From: an uncultured Capnocytophaga sp.
Lineage (GTDB): Bacteria; Bacteroidota; Bacteroidia; Flavobacteriales; Flavobacteriaceae
Length of the DNA: 64,000 nt
Reading direction: 5' to 3'
Assembly (NCBI RefSeq): GCF_937936315.1
Contig: NZ_CALGWU010000025.1
Coordinates: forward strand, 83,885 to 147,884
Positions 26,901-34,936 of this stretch are shown piece after piece. The notes under the pieces were generated by a model that did not search any database, was not told the DNA's origin, and saw nothing but the letters and a program-made list of their open reading frames with translations. The first letter of the stretch is position 1. Every line of letters begins with the position of its first letter. The position numbers were made by a program, and so were the translations under genes.

Positions 26901-27058
26901 CCCTTTCTGTTGTGGGTAGAAACCTAGCTATGCTTTACAGCAAAGCTCCTTTCGACCCCGAAGCTGTTTCATCTACTGGTAACTACGCTCAAGGTTTAGA
27001 CTACTTTATGTTGCCAAGCCTTAGAAGCTATGGCTTTAGTATCAAAGCAAACTTTTAA
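23924..27058 (+). CDS. SusC/RagA-type TonB-dependent outer-membrane transporter of an N-glycan locus
   Basis: Imports glycans across the outer membrane with energy from TonB. The 1044-residue protein has a signal peptide (MKVKELMLLFVLLLFCTAVIAQ), an N-terminal CarboxypepD_reg-like domain (about 25-110, TGSVTGNDGLPLPGVSVVVK), a plug domain with NALYVVDGVPML and GSAAANGAILITTKKG (about 120-245), and a long beta-barrel ending KANF with the typical aromatic C terminus. It leads an operon with SusD 15 bases downstream. By gene order it corresponds to GpdC of Capnocytophaga canimorsus (or BT_3983 in Bacteroides); this is inference from layout. Confidence 0.95.
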   Translation: MKVKELMLLFVLLLFCTAVIAQTRVSVTGSVTGNDGLPLPGVSVVVKGTTRGVSTDFDGKYEIQVAPNEVLEFSSMGYASQLRKIEAKKGTFTLNIVLKEEAQQLGEVVVTALGIKREQKALSYNVQQVNAEELTKVKDANFINSLTGKVAGVTINRSSSGVGGATKVVMRGAKSIEKSNNALYVVDGVPMLSTTSTQGSGRFNSQGTTESIADINPDDIESMTVLTGASAAALYGSAAANGAILITTKKGKEGKMNIQLSSNTELGNPFILPEFQNTYGSDGKVTSWGAKLADDVSRYDVKDFFKPAITLTNSVALSGGTEKNQTYFSAASTNAEGLVPNNQYNRYNFTVRNTTHLLNDRLRIDASASYILQNHLNMINQGEYMNPLVSAYLMPRGYGLQRARQFERYNPTTHIYEQVWGDLTAGSDGTFNGSYAGDYSLQNPYWVAYRNLRESKRERNMLSLGVTFDLKKWSPVEKWDISGRVRTDNTNFTSSDKRYASTLSLLDMSKTGYFGIARGYEKQTYLDVLTNLNKNFEWEGIGRFSLVANIGASLQDTRYDELGYKGPLRKDGIPNVFNAFNIDQGAAKTRPYQSGYTEQTQSIFGSLEVGYNSWLYLTLTGRNDWASQLANSPQSSFFYPSVGLSGVLTDLLSPETKAKWYNTLSFAKMRVAFSSVASPFDRELTTPTFTFNEDTKVWKAVSYFPIGELRPERTDSYEVGIATKWLKGNLTFDATIYQTNTYNQTIKAEISPSTGYDGIYLQTGDVRNRGLEVGLGYDLKIKDKFSWNSYFTMSYNENKIMSLVEDYVNPVTGLREGRNYLEKGGIGGARYILKTGGTLGDVYATNDFKRDSDGNILVDSNGKVNVAEYSDRDQYVKLGTVLPKYNLGWRNDFNIGNVGFGAMFAGRIGGVAISMTQAALDHYGVSQESAEARNAGGINLNGYKIPAQGYFEERGKGRVAQYYTYSATNFRLQEAYISYHLPRKLVNDKVDITLSVVGRNLAMLYSKAPFDPEAVSSTGNYAQGLDYFMLPSLRSYGFSIKANF

Positions 27059-27073
27059 ATAAGAAGTAAAAGA

Positions 27074-28618
27074 ATGAAAAAATATATTATCCCTGTATTA
27101 GCGCTACTCACTGTAGGCTGTACTAAAGATTTTGAAACTTTCAACAAAAACCCTTACGGAGCTACAGATGAACAACTCAGTAGAATCCCTCAAGGAGGTA
27201 ATGAACTCGTAGCATTGCAAAAATTGGTAGTCCCTCAACAAGAAAACTCTTACCAAATGTGTTTTGACCTGCCTGCTACTCCTTATTCTGGCTATGCCGC
27301 ACAACCTAAATTCCAAGCCGATTATCCTGTGTATAACCCTCGTACAGGATGGACAGACTATGTATTCGACGACACTTATACCAAGCACCTATATCCCGCT
27401 TATTTCGCCCTAAAAAGTTATTCCAAAGGCGATATGAACAAATACTATTTTGCTTGGGGAACTGTATTGCGCGCAGCTATTACTCACTGGCTTACTGACA
27501 CGTATGGACCTCTACCCTACTCCCAAATGGAAGCTGGTAAAACACAAACTCCTTACGATAAACAATCGGATTTGTATAAATACATGTGTGAAGACCTAAA
27601 AACAGCTATCAACACCTTGAAAGCTGTAGACGCCTCTGATCGACAATATGCCGATTTCGACCTTGTGTACAAAGGCGATATGACCAAATGGGTGAAATAC
27701 GCTAACTCTTTATTGTTGCGTATGGCAATACGTATGAGTGATGTAGATGAAACCAACGCTAAAGCTTATGCCCAATTCGCCCTTGACAATGGTGTAATTA
27801 CTGAAAATGCCGATAACGCTATGTTAGAAAACAAAGATAATGCGGCTTTCAAAGTAGCTGCAAGCTGGGGTGACTCTCGTGCAGGTGCCGATATCGTAGC
27901 CTATATGAATGCCTTTTCTGACCCTCGTCGTGAAGCTTATTTCACTGAAGTTACAGGATTACCTCAAAAATATATCGGACTAAGAAACGGTGCTCCTACT
28001 ATCACTGTTGTTCCTGCCCTTTTTTCATCTCCTAAAATCACAAAAGAATCTCCTATGGTGTGGATTACAGCTTCAGAAGTCGCTTTCATAAAAGCTGAAA
28101 TGGCGCTCAAAGGTTGGACTTTTGTAGGCGATACTGCCGAAAACTTGTACAAAAAAGGTATTGAATTATCATTTGCACAACATAATGTTTCTTTAGGAAC
28201 TTACTTGAACAATACTAATACTCGTGGTGCTTATACTGACCCTAGAGAAAGTGCTTACAACAATCCTACTTTCTCATCAGCTATTACAGTAAAATGGGAT
28301 AACAGCGCCACCGATGAAGTTAAATTATCAAAGATTATCACCCAAAAATGGATTGCGATGTACCCTTACAACTCACACGAAGCATGGGCTGAATGGCGCA
28401 GAACTGGTTATCCTAACCTAATGGCCCCTGTAGAAAACCGCAGCAATGGTGTGATCACTTCGGTAACCCAAGCAAATGGTAAAGATACTGGCGGTATGCG
28501 CCGCTTACCTTTCTCTTCTAAAGAAACTACTAACAACCCTACCAACCGCAACGCTGCTGTAGGCTTCTTAGGAGGTGCTGATAATGGCGCTACCGACCTT
28601 TGGTGGGTGAAGAAATAA
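27074..28618 (+). CDS. SusD/RagB-type surface glycan-binding lipoprotein
   Basis: The 514-residue partner that lies over the SusC pore and binds incoming glycan. Lipoprotein signal MKKYIIPVLALLTVGC, Cys at 16, followed by TKDFET, whose charged residues fit the export signal that places lipoproteins on the Capnocytophaga surface. The helical SusD fold is indicated by the N-terminal NPYGATDEQLSRIPQGGNEL and TPR-like segments such as WGTVLRAAITHWLTDTYGPLPY; the C-terminal region has NAAVGFLGGADNGATD. It is a SusD-like 2-type sequence (ending WWVKK). It is the second gene of the N-glycan operon. Confidence 0.93.
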   Translation: MKKYIIPVLALLTVGCTKDFETFNKNPYGATDEQLSRIPQGGNELVALQKLVVPQQENSYQMCFDLPATPYSGYAAQPKFQADYPVYNPRTGWTDYVFDDTYTKHLYPAYFALKSYSKGDMNKYYFAWGTVLRAAITHWLTDTYGPLPYSQMEAGKTQTPYDKQSDLYKYMCEDLKTAINTLKAVDASDRQYADFDLVYKGDMTKWVKYANSLLLRMAIRMSDVDETNAKAYAQFALDNGVITENADNAMLENKDNAAFKVAASWGDSRAGADIVAYMNAFSDPRREAYFTEVTGLPQKYIGLRNGAPTITVVPALFSSPKITKESPMVWITASEVAFIKAEMALKGWTFVGDTAENLYKKGIELSFAQHNVSLGTYLNNTNTRGAYTDPRESAYNNPTFSSAITVKWDNSATDEVKLSKIITQKWIAMYPYNSHEAWAEWRRTGYPNLMAPVENRSNGVITSVTQANGKDTGGMRRLPFSSKETTNNPTNRNAAVGFLGGADNGATDLWWVKK

Positions 28619-28641
28619 CTTAACTTTTAAACGTTATTGCA

Positions 28642-29532
28642 ATGAAAAAATTAATGATCATAGCCTCGTTACTCGCTATTGCTTGTAACGATATCGAACC
28701 AATAGAAATAGATGCTCCCAAACGTGAAATTAACACTCAGGCTCTTACCCAATACAAATCTAACCTGAACAATCGCCCAATCACTATGGGAATGCTCTAC
28801 AATTGGGGAAAAGAAGCAGGTGCTATCCTGATGAATACCCCCGATAGCTTAGATGTGATTGTAGTGAAAAACAACTACAACTCTATAGACGAAATACTTC
28901 AAAACGATTTAAAAGGAGTACAACAAAAAAAAGCTACCAAAGTATTGCTTGGTATAGACTTTTCTGAGACTACATCTACCGATACTACCGAACTTACTAA
29001 ACTAGCTACCGATGCTCTTGCAATCGCTAAAGCCAATGGATTTAACGGTGTAAGCATTGAGTTCCCTCAAGAAACTAGTGACTATTTCTCTCAAGAAGCT
29101 TTTGATGCTGTACTTTCAGCTATCGTTGCTAACAAAGGCAACTTGCTTTTTGCCGTTGAAAATATGTATGGTGAGTACGGACTAACAAGTGAGGAAAAAC
29201 CAATTGACAAAGCTAACTGGGTGGTATTCCGCAAAAAAGACAATGAACTATTCAGCAGTTTCACTGATCAAGCTGAAAAGTGGACTACACTTCGCTACCT
29301 ACCTTCTACTGATTTCTCCGAAGAAGGTCTTGAAGATGGTTATACCGACTCTGCTAATTTCAACCCCGATGGTAAAGATGGACGCTACCCACGCACAATA
29401 GACATTACCAATTGGAAAGCTTCTAATAGAGCTGGCGTAGCCCTCTACCACATCGAAAAAGATTACTATAACCTCTCTGGTAAAACTACTTTCAAAACCT
29501 TGAGAGCCATTATTCACAAAGTACAACAATAA
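28642..29532 (+). CDS. GH18-like surface lipoprotein lacking the catalytic motif
   Basis: A 296-residue lipoprotein: signal MKKLMIIASLLAIAC, then NDIEPIEID, an acidic surface-export signature. The body resembles a GH18 barrel (ITMGMLYNWGKEAGAILMN, KVLLGIDFSE), but where the family has DGxDxDxE it reads NGVSIEFPQ, lacking the first aspartate, the second and the catalytic glutamate. It is thus most likely a non-catalytic glycan-binding relative of the active enzyme at 30730. Third gene of the operon, 23 bases after SusD. It may match one of the accessory proteins of the C. canimorsus Gpd complex (GpdE or GpdF). Confidence 0.82.
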   Translation: MKKLMIIASLLAIACNDIEPIEIDAPKREINTQALTQYKSNLNNRPITMGMLYNWGKEAGAILMNTPDSLDVIVVKNNYNSIDEILQNDLKGVQQKKATKVLLGIDFSETTSTDTTELTKLATDALAIAKANGFNGVSIEFPQETSDYFSQEAFDAVLSAIVANKGNLLFAVENMYGEYGLTSEEKPIDKANWVVFRKKDNELFSSFTDQAEKWTTLRYLPSTDFSEEGLEDGYTDSANFNPDGKDGRYPRTIDITNWKASNRAGVALYHIEKDYYNLSGKTTFKTLRAIIHKVQQ

Positions 29533-29543
29533 AAATAGAAATA

Positions 29544-30728
29544 ATGAAAAGAAATTTAATAATAGGTATGTTTCTCGCCCTTGCGGCTTGCGCTCCTAAA
29601 GAAGATGTAGGAGGAGGAACTAAAGCAGGAGGTCAATCGGCAGTACTGCTCCAAAAAGACGGCAATAAAACTGCCGAATTTTCCTCTCCAGTAGCTGTCT
29701 CAGCTCAGGCTAATGAAGTAGGTACTCAAAAAACAGTTGCTTACCAAGTTCAATTGTTTAAAGAAAACAATAGCAATTTATCTGCTTTTATCTCTTTAGA
29801 TAATAACCAAGTAGCAAAATATAACAGCCTATATGGCACTAATTATATTGCTCTACCTGCTAAGTATATTTCATATGATAAAACCCTAAAAATCAAAGCT
29901 GGTAACATTCTATCAGACGAAGGAACTGCTAGCATAACCGTTTCAGATGAACTAAAAGACAACACTACTTATATGTTTGCCTTACGACTCACCGCGGTAA
30001 GTGGAGCTAGTGTTACCCCTAACACCCAACTGCTCATGGTAAGCTTTGAAAAAGTAAAAGGTCAAATTAAAAACACCCTAGCTGTTACTCGTGATGAATT
30101 TTTACTAATTGACAATGGTGGTTCTAATGCAAGTGATATTGGTGGCACTTTCACCTTAGAAGGACTTATCAATATACAAAAATTTAGAGGCCCTGGTGAT
30201 AACGGCGACGCTGGTATTTCTACCTTTATGGGTACAGAAGGTCAAACTTTAATGCGCTTTGGAGATGCTGGTGTAGACCCCGACCACTTGCAAGCTAATG
30301 GTCAAGATATAGGCGTAAAATTTAAAACTAACCAATGGTATCACATTGCTATAGTAGTAGATGGCAGCAAAACTATCGCCTATGTAAATGGTAAAAAAGT
30401 AACTGAATATAATACTTCTGGTAGCCTTGGTTCTTTCTTTATCGGACGTAGCTACAACAGCAACCGCGGTATCGTAGCTCGTTTTAGCGAAATCCGTTTG
30501 TGGAACATAGCTCGTACCGTTACACAAATAAAAGATAACATGTACGAAGTGAAAAACACTGAAAGTGGATTGTACGCTTACTGGAAAATGAATGAAGTGA
30601 AAAACAATAAAATACCTGACGTTTCTGGCAATAACCGCGATCTTATCCTAAGAGGTCAGGCTAACAAAAATGGTAGACTAACTATCCAACTACACGAAGA
30701 AGAGAAAGGTGTAAAAATAACTGAATAA
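29544..30728 (+). CDS. DUF1735 and LamG-domain surface lipoprotein
   Basis: A 394-residue lipoprotein: signal MKRNLIIGMFLALAAC, then APKEDVGGG. An N-terminal DUF1735-type beta domain (about 30-170, with SLDNNQVAKYNSLYGTNYIA and ASITVSDELKDNTTYMFAL) is followed by a C-terminal laminin-G/concanavalin-like domain (about 190-380, IAIVVDGSKTIAYVNGKKV and FSEIRLWNIARTVTQI). This layout is found in accessory glycan-binding proteins of N-glycan loci, such as BT_3986. It probably presents glycoprotein glycans to the enzyme encoded next. Fourth gene, 11 bases after the previous one. Confidence 0.88.
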   Translation: MKRNLIIGMFLALAACAPKEDVGGGTKAGGQSAVLLQKDGNKTAEFSSPVAVSAQANEVGTQKTVAYQVQLFKENNSNLSAFISLDNNQVAKYNSLYGTNYIALPAKYISYDKTLKIKAGNILSDEGTASITVSDELKDNTTYMFALRLTAVSGASVTPNTQLLMVSFEKVKGQIKNTLAVTRDEFLLIDNGGSNASDIGGTFTLEGLINIQKFRGPGDNGDAGISTFMGTEGQTLMRFGDAGVDPDHLQANGQDIGVKFKTNQWYHIAIVVDGSKTIAYVNGKKVTEYNTSGSLGSFFIGRSYNSNRGIVARFSEIRLWNIARTVTQIKDNMYEVKNTESGLYAYWKMNEVKNNKIPDVSGNNRDLILRGQANKNGRLTIQLHEEEKGVKITE

Positions 30729-30729
30729 T

Positions 30730-32130
30730 ATGAAAGCAAAATACATCATAGCCAATATAATGATAGGTGCAGCATTGCTGTACGCTTGCGACAAAGACAA
30801 AATAGAGTTGCCTCAGCCCGAGAACAATACTATGAGTAGCCAAGGAAGTTCCTTGTATTACAAAACAGCTCCTCAACAAGAGGAAACTACCTTTACCGCC
30901 GATGGTTCTTATACATTTGCAATCAAAACTGGAAAAGCCGCTACCGATGCTGGAACCGTTACATTGCTCACCGGCTCTATGGAAAAAATTGTAAAAGATT
31001 ACAATGTTTTTAAAGGAGCTTCAGACTATAGTTTGTTACCTGCAGCCAACTATACTTTTGAAGGCTCTTCTTACTCCAAAGGTGCTACTGAAGCTGAAGT
31101 AAAAGTTACTATCAAAGACTTTGCTTCTTTGGATTATGGTGACTACCTACTCCCTTTAAAAGTAGAAATGGCTGGTCAACAAGTATTCCATTTAGTAAAA
31201 GTGCATAAAGATGGTGATTATACCGCTCTTAGCGAAACCTCTAAAAAACCTATGCCTCCCGGAACCTATAGCTGCCCCGACCGCAAAGAACCTATGAAAA
31301 TGGTAGCTTACGTAGAAACTAACGACTGGGATATCCGCAATATGGGTCAGTTCATACTCAAAGATAGTAAAAAACCTGTATTTGACATAGTAGTTCTCTT
31401 TGCTGCCAATATGAACTACGATGCTAAAAAAGGTAAACGCTATTTGTTCTTCAACGACAAATTGCAACCTATCCTCAAAGACCCCGATAAATATATCAAA
31501 CCTTTGAGAGATAGAGGTATAAAAGTAATAGTAGATATCTTACCTAACCACCAAGGGGTAGGTTACTACAACTTCCAAAACTACGAAGAAGCTCTTGAAT
31601 TTGCTCGCGAATGTAAACAATACGCTGATAAATATGGTTTTGATGGCTACGATATAGATGAAGAATATGCAGAATATTACAAACTTCCTCAAAAACCTAC
31701 AAAAGATAATGAATCTATCTTATGGTTTATGCGAGCCATGAAGGAAGTAATGCCTGATAAACTCCTTACACTATATGACTATGGACATTATTTATCTAGT
31801 AGTGATGTTGACGATCAAGGAAAAGGAGCTAAAGATTACTTAGATTACAGCTGGGCAAACTATTGGGAAAGACATGGTTCTTACTCAGGAGTTCCCAAAG
31901 AAAAATATGGACAATATTCTATTGAAGCTAACTGGTCTACTAGTTACACAACTTATTCAGCAGATTATAACCTCCAAGGATGCTATGGATTACTTATGAT
32001 ATTCAACATCAATGGACGTGATATAAAAAGTGGTGATGTAACTGATGACTTAAGTGATGCTACTAGAAAATTTTATGGTGAAGAATGTATTTTCTCAGGC
32101 AAATACCATAAAGGTCCTAAAGATAGGTAA
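30730..32130 (+). CDS. GH18 endo-beta-N-acetylglucosaminidase, EndoH/EndoF type
   Basis: Cuts the chitobiose core of N-linked glycans, releasing the glycan from the protein. The 466-residue lipoprotein has signal MKAKYIIANIMIGAALLYAC, then DKDKIEL (acidic surface-export signature). An N-terminal DUF1735-like domain (about 25-160) leads to a GH18 barrel (about 185-460). The catalytic motif DGxDxDxE is DGYDIDEE (305-312, E312 as proton donor), followed by YAEY, as in EndoH. It starts 1 base after the previous stop. Gene order matches the Gpd complex of Capnocytophaga canimorsus, which deglycosylates host IgG; GpdG is the analogous enzyme. Substrate specificity (high-mannose or complex) cannot be told from sequence. 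Confidence 0.93.
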   Translation: MKAKYIIANIMIGAALLYACDKDKIELPQPENNTMSSQGSSLYYKTAPQQEETTFTADGSYTFAIKTGKAATDAGTVTLLTGSMEKIVKDYNVFKGASDYSLLPAANYTFEGSSYSKGATEAEVKVTIKDFASLDYGDYLLPLKVEMAGQQVFHLVKVHKDGDYTALSETSKKPMPPGTYSCPDRKEPMKMVAYVETNDWDIRNMGQFILKDSKKPVFDIVVLFAANMNYDAKKGKRYLFFNDKLQPILKDPDKYIKPLRDRGIKVIVDILPNHQGVGYYNFQNYEEALEFARECKQYADKYGFDGYDIDEEYAEYYKLPQKPTKDNESILWFMRAMKEVMPDKLLTLYDYGHYLSSSDVDDQGKGAKDYLDYSWANYWERHGSYSGVPKEKYGQYSIEANWSTSYTTYSADYNLQGCYGLLMIFNINGRDIKSGDVTDDLSDATRKFYGEECIFSGKYHKGPKDR

Positions 32131-32151
32131 TACTTAATTACTTTATAAAAG

Positions 32152-32187
32152 AAGAGGCTACCCTCACGTATTGGAGGGTAGCCTCTT
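32152..32187. terminator. Terminator of the N-glycan operon
   Basis: AAGAGGCTACCCTC (32152-32165) and its perfect complement (32174-32187) form a 14-base-pair stem with an 8-base loop and a T run. It lies between the convergent GH18 and aspartate kinase genes. Confidence 0.9.
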
Positions 32188-32211
32188 TATTTTAAATTAC
32201 TACTAATTTAT

Positions 32212-33462
32212 TTATGCTACTACTATTTGTACCGTGTCGGCAGCAACTTGTTTGAGTAGTACGATTTTTCCCGTTTCTACTTCTTGTATAGCAGCTTGGG
32301 TGGCGTGGCGAATGGTATAAAGTATTACTTTATCGGTAACCGATACTTTAAAACGCTCTTCTAATTTTTCTAATAGTTCTGCTAAGGTATCAAACTTATT
32401 GTCTACGCATACCGAGAAACTAATAGCTGAGTTCTGTATCACACTTACCTTCATTTTGGCGTTATGCAAACTATTGAAAATATAACTTATACCTTCTTCT
32501 ACTATAAACGAAAAATCACGAGAGGAGAACGAGAGCAGTATTTGGTCTTTTTTAAGAATAAAGCAAGGTACTTTAGGGGTTAGTTCAGATACATTGCACA
32601 CTGCACTTCCTTCAGCTGTAGGATTCACGAATGAACGTACATAGAGAGGAATTTCTTTTTGTTGTAGGGGTTGTAAGGTTTTAGGGTGAATCACCGAAGC
32701 TCCATAGAAAGCTAATTCTATAGCCTCTTTATATGGGATTTTGTGTAAGAGTTCAGTATGTTCAAAATAACGAGGGTCGGCATTGAGTACCCCTGGCACA
32801 TCTTTCCATATTGTAACACTCTCGGCATTGAGGCAATAGGCAAAAATAGCGGCGGTATAATCGGAGCCTTCACGCCCTAAGGTAGTGGTGAAAAAGTTAG
32901 CATCACTTCCCAAGAATCCTTGAGTGATGTTCAACAGCGATTTGTTGATATGAGTGCGAATATTGCTTTGTGTTTCTTCCCAATCAATAGAGGCATCACG
33001 ATAGTTACTATCTGTTTTTACGAGATTACGCACATCTATCCAAGTATTTTTAATACCATTATCGTTTAAAAACTGACTGATAATAGTTGTAGAAATGAGT
33101 TCTCCAAAGCCAATAACTTGGTCGTATACAAAGCTGTGTTTTGGTGACTTATTGCGTTCTAGAAAGGAAGTGAGTTCGGCAAAAAGCCCATCGACTTTCC
33201 AGTATACAGGGTGATTTTCATCGGTAAATAACTCGCGAATGATATGATAGTGAAAATCCTTTATCACTTGAATGCTCTCTGCGAGTTTTTCTTGCTCTTT
33301 GAAATAGCTATTCACTACCACCTCTAAAGCATTGGTAGTCTTCCCCATAGCCGAAATGACAATGAGGGTATTGGTATAACCTACATTTTCTAATATTTTA
33401 GCGACATTGCGCACGCCTGCAGCATCTTTCACTGAGGCACCTCCAAATTTGAATATCTGCAT
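32212..33462 (-). CDS. lysC: Aspartate kinase
   Basis: Phosphorylates aspartate, the entry to lysine, threonine, methionine and diaminopimelate synthesis. The 416-residue protein begins MQIFKFGGASVKDAAGVRN (KFGG kinase signature), contains TTLGREGSDYTAAIFAYCL (aspartate-binding region) and ends in tandem ACT-like regulatory domains (about 285-416). It is not fused to homoserine dehydrogenase. Its leader (33463-33528) carries three GGTAAGA heptamers (reading UCUUACC in the mRNA). The gene name follows general usage; the exact isozyme is not resolved. Confidence 0.93.
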   Translation of the reverse strand: MQIFKFGGASVKDAAGVRNVAKILENVGYTNTLIVISAMGKTTNALEVVVNSYFKEQEKLAESIQVIKDFHYHIIRELFTDENHPVYWKVDGLFAELTSFLERNKSPKHSFVYDQVIGFGELISTTIISQFLNDNGIKNTWIDVRNLVKTDSNYRDASIDWEETQSNIRTHINKSLLNITQGFLGSDANFFTTTLGREGSDYTAAIFAYCLNAESVTIWKDVPGVLNADPRYFEHTELLHKIPYKEAIELAFYGASVIHPKTLQPLQQKEIPLYVRSFVNPTAEGSAVCNVSELTPKVPCFILKKDQILLSFSSRDFSFIVEEGISYIFNSLHNAKMKVSVIQNSAISFSVCVDNKFDTLAELLEKLEERFKVSVTDKVILYTIRHATQAAIQEVETGKIVLLKQVAADTVQIVVA

Positions 33463-33470
33463 TTTAATTA

Positions 33471-33492
33471 GGTAAGAGGTAAGAGGTAAGAG
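33471..33492 (-). repeat. Heptamer repeat (GGTAAGA)3 in the lysC leader
   Basis: Three tandem GGTAAGA units, TCTTACC on the coding strand, between the lysC -7 box and start codon. The same unit recurs at 35718, 36054 and 44505. Confidence 0.8.
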
Positions 33493-33528
33493 TTATGTAT
33501 CTAAGACCTATTACCGAAATTGATAGGG

Positions 33529-33536
33529 CAAAAGTA
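33529..33536 (-). promoter_or_regulatory. -7 box for lysC
   Basis: The minus strand reads TACTTTTG, 66 bases upstream of the lysC start codon, leaving a leader that contains the heptamer repeat. Confidence 0.6.
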
Positions 33537-33611
33537 GTGTATTTTGGTGAAAACAGAAAAGAGAAATAAGAAAAATATCAATTAGATAATTTGTTGTTAT
33601 ATCTATAACTA

Positions 33612-33647
33612 AAAATAAGCGTTGAGGAAATTCTCAACGCTTATTTT
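33612..33647. terminator. Terminator downstream of the OmpA-type lipoprotein gene
   Basis: AAAATAAGCGTTGAG (33612-33626) and its complement CTCAACGCTTATTTT (33633-33647) give a 15-base-pair stem with a 6-base loop and T run (minus strand). Confidence 0.88.
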
Positions 33648-33664
33648 ATTTGCTATGTTATATT

Positions 33665-34354
33665 TTATTGTCCAGCTTGTTTTTTAGCTTCTTCTTTCAT
33701 TTTTTCGTTAGGAACGATTACCACATTCACACGGCGGTTTTTAGCACGTCCATCAGGAGTGTCATTACTTGCTACAGGATTTTTCTCTCCATACCATTTA
33801 GTAGTAAAGCGACTACCTGCTAAACCTTTATTTTTAAAATAGCTAGTAACGGCTTGTGCGCGGCGTTGTGAAAGACCTAAGTTATACTCATCTTTACCTA
33901 CACTATCAGTGTGACCTGCTACTATCACGTTAGTATCAGGATATTCTTTAAGGATAGCAGAAAGTTTATCAAGAGTTTGTTTTGATTTTTCGTTGATGTT
34001 GAACTTATTAGTATCAAAGTATACACCTCCGTTATTTTCGTCAAAAGTAACTACAATACCATCATCTATGCGTTTTACATCAGCACCTGGGATTTCTTGT
34101 TCTATTTTTTTAGCTTGTTTATCCATTTGGTTACCAATAACGGCGCCAGCAGCACCACCCACTACAGTACCTAAGACAGCTCCTAGCTCACTATTTTGTC
34201 CGTTACCTACATTGTTTCCTAAGATAGCTCCTAATAAAGCTCCACCAGCTGCACCAATTACAGCTCCGCGTTGAGCTTTGTTTGTATTGTTGTATGCCTC
34301 ACAACCTGTAAGCAATACAGCTGCAGACAAGGCTAAAACTACGAATTTCTTCAT
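33665..34354 (-). CDS. OmpA-family lipoprotein with glycine-zipper domain
   Basis: A 229-residue lipoprotein that anchors the outer membrane to peptidoglycan. Signal MKKFVVLALSAAVLLTGC (Cys 18), then EAYNNTNKA. A glycine-zipper segment (about 30-80, GAVIGAAGGALLGAILGNN) is followed by a C-terminal OmpA-like peptidoglycan-binding domain (about 105-220), with NVIVAGHTDSVGKDEYNLGL and SQRRAQAV, the typical diaminopimelate-binding block, and GRAKNRRVNVVI. Related to YiaD/Pal-type proteins. It lies 18 bases after the 34373 gene, so probably cotranscribed. Confidence 0.93.
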   Translation of the reverse strand: MKKFVVLALSAAVLLTGCEAYNNTNKAQRGAVIGAAGGALLGAILGNNVGNGQNSELGAVLGTVVGGAAGAVIGNQMDKQAKKIEQEIPGADVKRIDDGIVVTFDENNGGVYFDTNKFNINEKSKQTLDKLSAILKEYPDTNVIVAGHTDSVGKDEYNLGLSQRRAQAVTSYFKNKGLAGSRFTTKWYGEKNPVASNDTPDGRAKNRRVNVVIVPNEKMKEEAKKQAGQ

Positions 34355-34372
34355 TTTTTCTTATGGTTTTAA

Positions 34373-34864
34373 TTATTTTACAAAGTTCATTGAGATAACA
34401 AAAGGTTTGCCATCTACTCTTACGGTTTGTTCCCATACCATTGCATTTTCTGATAGGCTTGCTAAGTGCAAACGAATACCTGCATTGGTTTCTGATTTGT
34501 ATTTTTCATTTGTAGGTTTCAACAAGAAATCGTAATATCCTGTAGATTTATCGATTTGTTGTACTACGAAAATAAAATTTCTCTGTCCTGTAGAACAACC
34601 ACCAGCATTAATAGTATAGTATCCACGGTTGTTATTGGGTACAAATTTCCAAGTACTACCTTCAAAACATTCTTTTGAAGTATCGTTCAATAAGGTAACA
34701 TCAAACTTACCTTTTTCACTATAGGTAATAGACTGTAGAGTCCATTCTCCTTTGATAGTTTTGTTGGCTACGTTTGTTTCTTTAGGTTTAGAGGTCATTG
34801 AGTTAGAACTCTTACAAGCTATTACAAATGCTGCCATTACAAATAGAAGTACAATTTTTCTCAT
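34373..34864 (-). CDS. Lipocalin-like lipoprotein
   Basis: A 163-residue lipoprotein: signal MRKIVLLFVMAAFVIAC (Cys 17), then KSSNSMTSKP. The mature sequence (IKGEWTLQSITYSEKGKF, GSTWKFVPNNNRGYYTIN, ending MVWEQTVRVDGKPFVISMNF) has the short beta-barrel look of Bacteroidetes lipocalin-like proteins. Ligand unknown. A -7 box lies at 34890-34897. It is upstream of, and likely cotranscribed with, the OmpA-type gene, suggesting an envelope role. Confidence 0.8.
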   Translation of the reverse strand: MRKIVLLFVMAAFVIACKSSNSMTSKPKETNVANKTIKGEWTLQSITYSEKGKFDVTLLNDTSKECFEGSTWKFVPNNNRGYYTINAGGCSTGQRNFIFVVQQIDKSTGYYDFLLKPTNEKYKSETNAGIRLHLASLSENAMVWEQTVRVDGKPFVISMNFVK

Positions 34865-34889
34865 CTTGATAAATAATTTTTTTTGGGGG

Positions 34890-34897
34890 CAAAAGTA
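34890..34897 (-). promoter_or_regulatory. -7 box for the 34373-34864 and 33665-34354 genes
   Basis: The minus strand reads TACTTTTG, 25 bases before the start codon at 34864. Confidence 0.6.
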
Positions 34898-34936
34898 CAG
34901 TATTTATTGATAACTTCCATAACAATTAACTAAATA

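Noticed and set aside
29544..32130. The glycan operon as a new type of system
   Set aside because: Gene content and order match known N-glycan loci (Gpd complex, BT_3983-3987), so it is not new in kind.
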